From: Bradyrhizobium sp. Ec3.3
Lineage (GTDB): Bacteria; Pseudomonadota; Alphaproteobacteria; Rhizobiales; Xanthobacteraceae
Assembly: GCF_000472925.1 (NCBI RefSeq)
Contig: NZ_AXAS01000025.1
Coordinates: 1 to 64,000 of the forward strand
Length of the DNA: 64,000 nucleotides
Direction: 5' to 3'
Position numbers and translations under genes: made by a program
Notes under the pieces: generated by a model
What the model was told of the DNA's origin: nothing
What the model saw: the letters and a program-made list of their open reading frames with translations, nothing else
Databases searched by the model: none
Shown: piece by piece, positions 57,021-64,000 of the stretch
Layout of the letters: every line of letters begins with the position of its first letter
How positions within the stretch are numbered: position 1 is the stretch's first letter

Positions 57021-58720
57021 TAACTACTCGAGCTGGAGTTGAGCAAAGCCTTGAGATAGGTCAGCGTGTTGTTCGCGCTCTCGATCGCGGCCTGGTACTT
57101 CGCATATTGCGCTTCCAGCTGCGTCTGATAGGCCGACGCGGCACTTTGGATATCGTCGACCTTCTGCTGCAGGTCGTCGTCGCGCGTTTCCAGGTTGGTG
57201 ATCAGCGTCTGCAGCGAGCCGGTGCTGGACGACGCATTCTTGGCGATCTGGTAGAGCTGCGTGGCGATCCCCGACGTCGACGTCACCGTGATCGATTGCG
57301 AGGTCGTCCCCGAATAGGTGAAGGCCATGCCGGCATAGGCCGTGCCGGCATTGCCGATGATGGTGGTGCCGCTGACGGTGAACAGCGAGGAGTCCCCGCC
57401 GACCGAGGCCGAGGAGAGATTTCCTGAGGAATCCACCGTCAGGTCCAGCGTGACGGATTGGGGCGAGGTTCCGGTATTGACGACGCTGAGCTGGCTCGAC
57501 GAGGTCGTGGTCTGCGCCGACAGCAGCGTGGTCACGCCGCTGAGGTTCGTGCTCAGGATCTCCGAGAGCGTCGACGTGTCGAGCTCGAGCTCGTTCGAAT
57601 CGTTGAACGACAGGCCGAGGTCGGCCATCGTCAACCCGCCCACCGTGCTGTTGAGCGCGGATTCGAGCTGGCTCGTGATGTCGCGCATGGTGCCGTCGCC
57701 GAATAGCACGGCGCTGGACGAGGCAGTGCCGTCCGAGTTCGTCGCCTGCTGCGCGATGACAGCATCGCGATAGGCGTTGTAGTTCGTGACGAAGGTCTCG
57801 AGCGCCGATTCGATCTGGCTGGTGTCGGTCTCGATGCTGATGTTCAGCGTCGCCCCGCTCGGCGTGGCCTGTAGCAGGTTGAAGGTGACGCCGGTCAGCA
57901 CATCGGTGATGTCATTGGTATCCCGGGTCATCGAGATGCCGTCGAGCGTGAACTCGGCCGCCTGCGCGGTCTGAAGCACGTCTGAGAACGATCCCGAGCT
58001 GTCGGTCACCCCCAACTCGTTCAGGATGTCGTCACCGGAGCTGCTGGAATAGCTGATATCTTCCGCGTCCTCGGTTCCCGTCAGCACCATCTCGTAGGAG
58101 CCGCTGGATACCTGGACGATCGAGGCCTGGACATTGGTCGTCGAGGTCTGGGCGTTGATGGCATCGACGATGTCCTGGAGCGACATCGTGCTGGTGACTG
58201 TGACGTCGGCGGTGCTGCCGCTGCCGAGCCCGAGCGAGAACGTTCCGGAATAGCCAAGCGCGTCCGTCTGGCTCGACTGCGCGGTGCCGACCACCTTTTG
58301 CGCGGTCGCGATCTGGCTGATCGTCAGCGTATGGTCACCGGTCGCCGCACCGTTGCTGACGCTCATGGAGAGCGCGGATGACGCGCTGACGTCGCCGGTG
58401 GAGCTGATGGTCGCCGAGCGCGTTGCAAACACGTTGGTCGCCAGCGAGTTCACGACGGACGTCGCAAGCGAAGCGAGCCCGGAATAGAGCGTCTTCAGAT
58501 CCGTCTGAAGGGTCTGGTAGGCCGAGACCTTGGCCTCGTTGTTGGTGATCGTGGTCGAGATCGTGGTCGCGGCAGTGAGCTTGGCATTCACCGCAGCCGT
58601 GATCAGCGCGCTCCAGTCGAGGCTGGTCGACGTGGTCGTACCGGTCGTTGTCACCGATGAAGCGCTCGACGTCGTCGAGCTCGTCGACGTGCTGCTGGTG
58701 CTTGAACTGACACTGGTCAC
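57020..58720 (-). CDS. fliD: Flagellar filament cap protein (HAP2)
   Basis: 566 residues. A Ser/Thr-rich N-terminus leads to LDWSALITAAVNAKLTAATT and YQTLQTDLKTLYSGLASLA. Central TISQIATAQKVVGTAQSS is followed by the D2-D3 region, and the C-terminus has a coiled coil, QKVDDIQSAASAYQTQLEAQ, ending in YLKALLNSSSSS. FliD caps the filament and promotes flagellin folding. GTG 58720 with AGGTCGGG upstream. fliD-fliS are coupled, 64 bp after fliC. Confidence 0.92.
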   Translation of the reverse strand: MTSVSSSTSSTSTSSTTSSASSVTTTGTTTSTSLDWSALITAAVNAKLTAATTISTTITNNEAKVSAYQTLQTDLKTLYSGLASLATSVVNSLATNVFATRSATISSTGDVSASSALSMSVSNGAATGDHTLTISQIATAQKVVGTAQSSQTDALGYSGTFSLGLGSGSTADVTVTSTMSLQDIVDAINAQTSTTNVQASIVQVSSGSYEMVLTGTEDAEDISYSSSSGDDILNELGVTDSSGSFSDVLQTAQAAEFTLDGISMTRDTNDITDVLTGVTFNLLQATPSGATLNISIETDTSQIESALETFVTNYNAYRDAVIAQQATNSDGTASSSAVLFGDGTMRDITSQLESALNSTVGGLTMADLGLSFNDSNELELDTSTLSEILSTNLSGVTTLLSAQTTTSSSQLSVVNTGTSPQSVTLDLTVDSSGNLSSASVGGDSSLFTVSGTTIIGNAGTAYAGMAFTYSGTTSQSITVTSTSGIATQLYQIAKNASSSTGSLQTLITNLETRDDDLQQKVDDIQSAASAYQTQLEAQYAKYQAAIESANNTLTYLKALLNSSSSS

Positions 58721-58784
58721 TGATATGCCCGACCTATCGCAGGAAGAGCCGGGCCGGCCTCATGCCGGCCCGGAAAGACGATCG

Positions 58785-59609
58785 TTAGCCGAGCAGCTTG
58801 AGCAGGTACTGCGGCATCTGGTTCGCGGCGGATTCGGCCGAGACCGCGGCCTGGGTCTTCACCTCGGCCGAGGACAGCGTGGCCTGCTCAGCCGCGATAT
58901 CCACGTCCTTGATCGCCGAGTTCGCGGATTCGAGATTCTGGGTCTGGGTCGAGATCGAATCCGAGGAGAAGTTGAAGCGCGATTCCTGCGCACCGATCGA
59001 GGCGCGGGCGGCCGAGACCGTGTCGATCGCGGTGTCGAGCGCCGTCAACGCCGAGGTCGCGCCCGACTGGGTGCTGACGTCGAGCGAGGAGACGGCGAGC
59101 GAGGACGCCGTGAGACTCGCCAGCGTGATGGTGATGGTGTCCGATCCGGACGAGCCGACCAGGACCGAGACGCCCGACGAAAACACGCTGGTGCCGTCGA
59201 GCAGGCTCTGGCTGGAATAACGGGTGCCGGTCGAGATCGAATCGATTTCGCTCGTGAGCTGCGAGAATTCCGATTGGATGTAGGCGCGGCTGGAGTCGGT
59301 CGTGGTGCCCGAGGCCGACTCGGAGGCCAGCGACTTCATGCGGGCGAGAATGTCGGAGATGTTCGAGGCGCCGCCGTCGGCGGTCTGGAGGATCGCGGTC
59401 GCCTGCGAGGCGTTGGTCGCAGCCTGCTGCAGCGTGGTGACGTCCGAGGAGATGCGGGTCGAAATCGCAAGACCGGCGGCGTCGTCGGAGGCCGATGTGA
59501 TGCGCGAGCCGCTAGACAGTTTCGAGAGCGCGCTGGTCTCTTGCGAGGAGTTGATGTTGAGGTAGCGGACTGCGGCGTTCGCAGCGGTATTGGTGGAAAT
59601 CGCGGGCAT
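58785..59609 (-). CDS. fliC: Flagellin
   Basis: 274 residues, a short flagellin with only D0/D1 helices and a minimal variable part. N-terminal YLNINSSQETSALSKLSSGS and RITSASDDAAGLAIS are the flagellin hallmark; C-terminal SANQMPQYLLKLLG closes D0. The Ser/Thr-rich centre (about 110-190) is exposed and could carry O-glycans. AGGAG sits 6 nt before ATG 59609. The 144-bp leader up to the sigma gene shows no textbook sigma28 or sigma54 promoter that I could fix. Confidence 0.94.
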   Translation of the reverse strand: MPAISTNTAANAAVRYLNINSSQETSALSKLSSGSRITSASDDAAGLAISTRISSDVTTLQQAATNASQATAILQTADGGASNISDILARMKSLASESASGTTTDSSRAYIQSEFSQLTSEIDSISTGTRYSSQSLLDGTSVFSSGVSVLVGSSGSDTITITLASLTASSLAVSSLDVSTQSGATSALTALDTAIDTVSAARASIGAQESRFNFSSDSISTQTQNLESANSAIKDVDIAAEQATLSSAEVKTQAAVSAESAANQMPQYLLKLLG

Positions 59610-59753
59610 TGCAGGCTCCTGTGCTGATGGGCATGACGTGCCGCATCGTGATTAAGCGACTGACGACGACGCGGGCGCAGCCCCGTCCGTTCGCTCAAAC
59701 GGCGGAGCGCAAGGAGATCAGGCGAAAAAAATTTCGGATGCAGGATTTTATGG

Positions 59754-60449
59754 TTAGCAATCGGTAAACGCGGTGCGGATGTCGCGCTCGTGCCGCCGCA
59801 GCAGCTGACGGAGCTGCTGGCGGCCGCGCTTGAGAAGCGACTCCACCGCGGCGACCGTGGTGTCCATCACCTGGGCGATCTCGCCGTTGCTCATGTTCTC
59901 ATGATACGACAGGATCACCGCGATGCGCTGCTGCTCGGGCAGCCGCTGCATCGCGACCTCCAGCATGTCGTTCAGCTCGTTGCGCTCGATGATGTCGGCC
60001 GCATCCGGCTGACCATCGGCGACTTCCGGCACCGTGTCGACGTTCTCCGTGCGCGGCTTGCGGCGCAGGTCGATGCAACGATTGGAGATGACGCGATAGA
60101 GCCAGGTCGAGAACTTGGCGCGGCCATGCTGCCAGCGTCCGCGATGGCTCCAGATCTTGAGCATGGTGTCCTGCACCACGTCCTCGGCATCCGCCGCGTT
60201 GCCGACGATGCGCAGCGCGATCGCATAGGCGCGGTCGATGTGACGTTCGACCAGCATGCGGAACGCCGCTTCGTCACCGGTTGCGAGGCGATCGAGCAGC
60301 TCGCTGTCTTCATCGAGGACGATCGCTGCGGCCGGCACGGTATCCGGCGCGAGCGGCGCCGACGGCATTACCGGCAAGGTCTCGTCGACCGGTACCGTCG
60401 TCGTGACTTCGGCCTCGGCGGGCGCCCAGACATCAAGCGCGTAACTCAT
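59754..60449 (-). CDS. ECF-type RNA polymerase sigma factor
   Basis: 231 residues. An N-terminal Pro/Val/Ala extension of about 50 residues precedes region 2 (AFRMLVERHIDRAYAIALRI, GNAADAEDVVQDTMLKIW, FSTWLYRVISNRCIDLRR) and region 4 (LPEQQRIAVILSYHENMSNG, TVAAVESLLKRGRQQLRQLL). No anti-sigma gene is adjacent. It lies 144 bp upstream of fliC on the same strand. ATG 60449 is chosen; an in-frame ATG at 60491 adds 14 residues. Confidence 0.9.
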   Translation of the reverse strand: MSYALDVWAPAEAEVTTTVPVDETLPVMPSAPLAPDTVPAAAIVLDEDSELLDRLATGDEAAFRMLVERHIDRAYAIALRIVGNAADAEDVVQDTMLKIWSHRGRWQHGRAKFSTWLYRVISNRCIDLRRKPRTENVDTVPEVADGQPDAADIIERNELNDMLEVAMQRLPEQQRIAVILSYHENMSNGEIAQVMDTTVAAVESLLKRGRQQLRQLLRRHERDIRTAFTDC

Positions 60450-60574
60450 CCCGCAATCTCCAACCCGCAATGCCGGCGGCGCATATTCCACACGGCTTCC
60501 AGGCGTTGAACGCGGAGACGAACCAATCCAGGCGGAGAATTTTTGTTATTTTTCAAGATCTTATCCGGAATCTT

Positions 60575-60815
60575 TTGCCGAGTGACCGGCAACAATTGCC
60601 GACGTTGCGCGTAACGCGCGCTACTGTCCAGCAATCATCGACATCGTCTCGCGTCATTTGCGGATCATTCATCCCGAACAGATGCAGCTTCAAAAACTCG
60701 AGGAGATACACGGCACTAAAACGAACACGCGCTCTGCGCGCGAGGCAGGCGGCGATCGATTGTGTCCAAGTGTGAATGAACGCGAGACAATTTTCTCACT
60801 CGGCAATTTTTGCCG
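60575..60815. promoter_or_regulatory. Repeated TTGCCG palindromes in divergent AT-rich region
   Basis: TTGCCG-N6-CGGCAA (60575-60592), a further TTGCCG (60596-60601), and CGGCAA-TTT-TTGCCG (60801-60815). Two copies share the extended direct repeat TTTTGCCGA[G/A]T[G/C]ACC. The 60450-60963 stretch is AT-richer than its surroundings, holds no credible gene, and must contain both the sigma-factor and HAD-gene promoters. Operators or hairpins are possible. Confidence 0.4.
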
Positions 60816-60963
60816 AATCACCTTTTTCGAACCTAGCGGATTTTTTGAATCTGTCAGTCGCGACATGCGCGGTTTTGAATCGCGCGCGAACTTTTTTCGT
60901 CGCGAGCGCGCCTGACTTGCAACACAGCAGCGTTAATCGGTTCGATTGGCGGGGAATTGCAGC

Positions 60964-63396
60964 ATGAAGATCGCGACGGCCGACGCGAAACGTCGGACGA
61001 GAATTGTTTCTGCTTGGTCGTTCGATGTTTTCGATACGTTTCTGATGCGCGCCTGCACGACGCCAGATGGCGTATTTGAAAGGACTTACGAGCTCTCCGG
61101 CATTTCAAGAATATGTCCGAACGTTTCCGCCAGTTTCGTTCAGCATCGCATCCAGGCCGAATCGCGCGCACGACGAACCGCGAAGGACAAACGTGGCGCG
61201 AGCGAGGTGCACATCGCCGAGGTCTATTCCTATTTTCCGTTCAAGCTGTTCGGGCTCGATCGCCGCAATCGCGATGGTCTTGTCGAGGCTGAGTTCGCCG
61301 CCGAGCTCGAGCTTTGTCGCGTCAATCCGGAAATGCTTCAGCAATATATCGACATGAAACGGGCCGGTCATCGCACCGGATTCATCTCGGACACCTATTG
61401 GGATTCCGCGCAGCTCGCCCGCCTGCTGCGCGCCTGCAGTCCCGACCTCACCTGGGACTTCCTCTACGCGTCCTGCGATCACGGCAGCAGCAAGAGCGAG
61501 TCTTTGTTTGCCAGATACATCACTGATCAGGGCGTCGATCCAGCCGCGTCCTTTCACGTCGGCGACAACGAGAGCGCCGACATAAGGGGCGCGCGGCGCC
61601 ACGGCATCCGTCCCCGCTACTATCCGCAAGCCTCGGCGCAGCTAGCCTCGAAGCTCCAGCGCGAGACCGCGATGTTCGACTTGCTGTGCCAGGGCAAGCC
61701 ATCGCGGCTCGACCACGGCGCGCGCACGCTGCGGAGAATGGTGGCAGCGCGGAGCGCAGAGAAATCACCGGCGTTCCAGTTGGGCCTGACCGTGCTCGGT
61801 CCGGTGATGACCGCGTTCGATGCTTTCGTCGCGGCGCGCTACGAGGCGCTGGCGCTGCCCGGCCGACGCGTGGCGCTCGGCTTCCTCGGCCGCGACGGAT
61901 TCTTGTCCCACCGGATCTGGCGGGAACGCCACGGCGCAATGTCGGCCTATATCGAGATCAATCGCCGCGTCAGCCTGATCGGTTCGGCCGATTCAATGGA
62001 GCCGCTCTGCGACCTCCTCGGCAAGGTCATGAAGATCGACGCGCCGACACTGCGCGACATGATCAAGATCCTGCCGCCGAAGGTCGCCGCCTTCTTCGCG
62101 AAATATCCGGACGGGATCGCGCCCGGCGACGAGCTTGCCGAAGCGCTGCCGGACCTGATGGACGCCGGCGAGATCACTGAGCTTGCCGCCGGCTTGCGCG
62201 CCCGCCTGCTCGCTTATCTCCGCCACACCATCCCCGGATTCGACGATTGCACCGACCTCGTGCTCGCCGATCTCGGCTATTCCGGCAGCGTGCAGAAGGC
62301 ACTGCGCCGCATCTTCGACCAGGAAGGCATCAGTATCCGCCTGCACGGCACCTACCTGATCTCGCTCGATGACGCCTTCGACGAGATCGCCGAGAGCGAC
62401 ACCGCGGAAGGCTTCGTCTCGGATCTCGTGGTGACGCCCCATGTCAAGCGCATGCTGATCCGCAATGTCGCGCTGCTCGAGCAGATCTGCTGCTCGGCCG
62501 AAGGCTCGGTACGCGACTATCAAGACGAGGCGGTCCTGCGCGAGATCAATCCGCGTCCGACCGAACAGATCGCGCTGGCCGCCGAGATCCAGTCGGGCGC
62601 GCTGGCCTTCGCGGCGAGCGCGGACAGGATCGCCTCCGAATATGACCTGCTGCCTTATGCTGCGCTCGATGTCGCCGCGAGCTGGAGTGCGGCGACGCTG
62701 GCGCGCCTGTTGCTACTGCCGGACGACGACGAGATCGCGCTGCTCGGCGGATTGAAGCACGACGTCAATCTGGGCACCCATGCGCTGGCGCCGCTGCTCG
62801 ATGGCGGGTTCGTCCGTAACCAGCTCACCGCCCGCGGCCTTTCCGCCGCCTGCACCTCGGCAGCGCCGCCAATGTGGCTGGCCGCCAGCTTTGCCGGCCT
62901 GTCGCCGTCCTATTCCTATCTCTACACCCTGTTCGGCGCGAATCGCCTGCCGGCCGATGTGTTCGAGGAAGCCTCCTGCAGTGCACTACAGATCGGCCTG
63001 TTCCGGACCGACGGCAGTGCCTCGATGGAAACGGTGACCGTCCAGCGCACCGGACTTGGCGAGCTGCGCCTGCGCATCCCGCTATCGCGGGCGATGGCGG
63101 TCGCGACGATTGCCGTCCCGCTGGCAAGGCTGGCCCGCGAGGGACTCCTTCACGGCGTGACCGTCCAGAGCGGCGACAGCGTTCGCGATGCGGCCGAAAG
63201 CCAGGAGGTGACGGGGATCTCCGCCGACAGCCTGGTACATGCCGGGCTCCAGCGAAACGGCTCCTATTACTGCGCCGAGAACGACGATGGCTGCCTCTTG
63301 ATCCCGGTCGGGCCGATGGCGGGGGACGTCGCGGTCTATTCGATCGCGCTCACCTCGCTCAGTCACGCCCGCATCCTCGCCACCGCGCTCGAATAA
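60964..63396 (+). CDS. Large HAD-superfamily protein (COG5610-like)
   Basis: 810 residues. The N-terminal HAD domain has motif I WSFDVFDTFLMR near 18, and motif IV FHVGDNESADIRGARRHGI near 196; a helical cap lies between. The remaining roughly 590 residues are unassigned, with a second structured block LADLGYSGSVQKALRRIF near 435. This layout recalls COG5610 predicted hydrolases found in polysaccharide and glycosyltransferase clusters. ATG 60964 is chosen for the motif I spacing. The place beside flagellin suggests surface-sugar or flagellin modification; the enzyme reaction is unknown. Confidence 0.7.
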   Translation: MKIATADAKRRTRIVSAWSFDVFDTFLMRACTTPDGVFERTYELSGISRICPNVSASFVQHRIQAESRARRTAKDKRGASEVHIAEVYSYFPFKLFGLDRRNRDGLVEAEFAAELELCRVNPEMLQQYIDMKRAGHRTGFISDTYWDSAQLARLLRACSPDLTWDFLYASCDHGSSKSESLFARYITDQGVDPAASFHVGDNESADIRGARRHGIRPRYYPQASAQLASKLQRETAMFDLLCQGKPSRLDHGARTLRRMVAARSAEKSPAFQLGLTVLGPVMTAFDAFVAARYEALALPGRRVALGFLGRDGFLSHRIWRERHGAMSAYIEINRRVSLIGSADSMEPLCDLLGKVMKIDAPTLRDMIKILPPKVAAFFAKYPDGIAPGDELAEALPDLMDAGEITELAAGLRARLLAYLRHTIPGFDDCTDLVLADLGYSGSVQKALRRIFDQEGISIRLHGTYLISLDDAFDEIAESDTAEGFVSDLVVTPHVKRMLIRNVALLEQICCSAEGSVRDYQDEAVLREINPRPTEQIALAAEIQSGALAFAASADRIASEYDLLPYAALDVAASWSAATLARLLLLPDDDEIALLGGLKHDVNLGTHALAPLLDGGFVRNQLTARGLSAACTSAAPPMWLAASFAGLSPSYSYLYTLFGANRLPADVFEEASCSALQIGLFRTDGSASMETVTVQRTGLGELRLRIPLSRAMAVATIAVPLARLAREGLLHGVTVQSGDSVRDAAESQEVTGISADSLVHAGLQRNGSYYCAENDDGCLLIPVGPMAGDVAVYSIALTSLSHARILATALE

Positions 63397-63461
63397 TGCG
63401 CCTGATCGGGCCCCCTCGCCCGTTGAAGCCCAAGGCCGATACGAAATGAGGGGGCACGGAG

Positions 63462-64000
63462 TTGACGGACGGAACGCAGACAGATCTTGACGGCGTTTTG
63501 CGCGCGGCCGGCATCCGGCTCGGCGACGCACAGCGTCATCGCCTCGGCTGGCTGGTCGGCCGTCACGGCGCCCCGACGGTGCAGATGGCGCATGAAGGCC
63601 GCCGCGGCGGCGGGGTGGTCATTCTGACCGAGCCGCCGAGCGGCGCCGCGGCCGAGCTGTTCTACCGCGCCCTGACTCCGGGTTGCGCGGTCGTCATCCC
63701 GCTCAGCGAGAATCCGGGCTTCGACTTCCTCAAGTCAAAGCTGACCGAGTTCGGCACCGTCGGCCCGAGCGCCGAGGGTCCGCATGAAATGTGGTGGGGC
63801 GGGATCGGCTGGTCGCGGTTTCTCGCGGCCGCGGATGAATGCACGGTGCGGCCGCGCGTCATCTCCTACTACCCTTACGGCACCGACCCCGATGCGATCC
63901 GTGCCTTGCAGCGCTCGCTCGAGGCCTTCGAGCTCGACAGCCATATCGAGCCGATCGCAGCCGAGTTCGGCGAAGAGGTGCTTTGTTTCGAGAAGGCCGA
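63462..64000 (+). CDS. Unknown protein, partial (continues past right edge)
   Basis: A frame open to the edge from TTG 63462 (GGGGG about 8 nt upstream), 65 bp after the HAD gene. Visible segments are LRAAGIRLGDAQRHRLGWLV, GGGVVILTEPPSG, EMWWGGIGWSRFLAA and RVISYYPYGTDPDAIRALQR. The last resembles the opening of some sugar-transferase-like proteins, but this is not firm. Probably co-transcribed with the HAD gene. Confidence 0.5.
   Translation, partial: MTDGTQTDLDGVLRAAGIRLGDAQRHRLGWLVGRHGAPTVQMAHEGRRGGGVVILTEPPSGAAAELFYRALTPGCAVVIPLSENPGFDFLKSKLTEFGTVGPSAEGPHEMWWGGIGWSRFLAAADECTVRPRVISYYPYGTDPDAIRALQRSLEAFELDSHIEPIAAEFGEEVLCFEKA

Noticed and set aside
58600..58720. Ser/Thr codon runs at the fliD and flgD 5' ends as simple-sequence phase-variation tracts
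   Set aside because: The codons vary and there is no pure short tandem repeat long enough to slip readily.
60470..60915. Short plus-strand frames in the AT-rich gap before the HAD gene
   Set aside because: No ribosome sites, overlapping frames of atypical composition, and no family features.
61018..61050. HAD motif I reading DVFDT, lacking the DxD second Asp, as a sign of inactivity
   Set aside because: DVFDT/DIFDT is usual for this HAD group, so it is not evidence of decay.

Overview
The window is GC-rich alphaproteobacterial chromosome and fits Bradyrhizobium or a close relative best. The reasons are the gene content (Tal-Pgi fusion, TreS-maltokinase fusion, DUF3309, PHA-system protein, FliD/FliS flagellar set), the dispersed palindromic intergenic repeats typical of that genus, GGAAC-N16/17-CGTT general-stress (EcfG) promoters and a perfect FixK/FNR box. 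No rRNA, tRNA, CRISPR array or phage was seen. An IS481-type transposase tail is cut by the left edge.

Layout, left to right. (1) 412-5187, minus: prkA-yeaH-spoVR stress module behind an EcfG-type promoter. (2) 5490-6121, minus: a membrane protein gene apparently broken by a frameshift. (3) 6443-13923, plus: tightly packed oxidative pentose phosphate operon, tal-pgi / gnd / zwf / pgl / gntK / HAD phosphatase. (4) 14157-15209: quinone-oxidoreductase-like MDR gene preceded by a FixK-type box. (5) 15232-33236: large alpha-glucan and trehalose locus. malQ and a GH15 hydrolase run left; glgE-like, treS-mak, glgB, glgX, treZ and treY run right, from back-to-back stress-type promoters. The glgE-like gene has lost key catalytic residues although its frame is intact. 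(6) 33246-33898: PHA-granule-type protein and DUF3309 peptide. (7) 34060-37716: divergent ligD and ku (non-homologous end joining) sharing a symmetric overlapping stress-type promoter. (8) 37786-46097, minus: kdp potassium-pump operon with kdpDE and three tiny membrane ORFs at its head. (9) 46384-47899, plus: cluster of small, mostly unrecognised proteins diverging from kdp and sharing a repeated regulatory motif with it. (10) upp and an AMP-forming acyl ligase. (11) 50278-59609, minus: hook/filament flagellar genes (flgL, flgK, flgN-like, unknown, flgE, flgD, small unknown, fliS, fliD, fliC), with an ECF-type sigma factor just upstream. (12) 60964 to the right edge: large HAD-domain protein (COG5610-like) and a partial gene, possibly surface-sugar or flagellin modification.

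Functionally the window is rich in stationary-phase and stress biology: trehalose synthesis by two routes, glycogen turnover, NADPH supply, potassium uptake under osmotic stress, end joining and the PrkA system. Three of these modules carry GGAAC-type promoters, which suggests one EcfG-directed programme.
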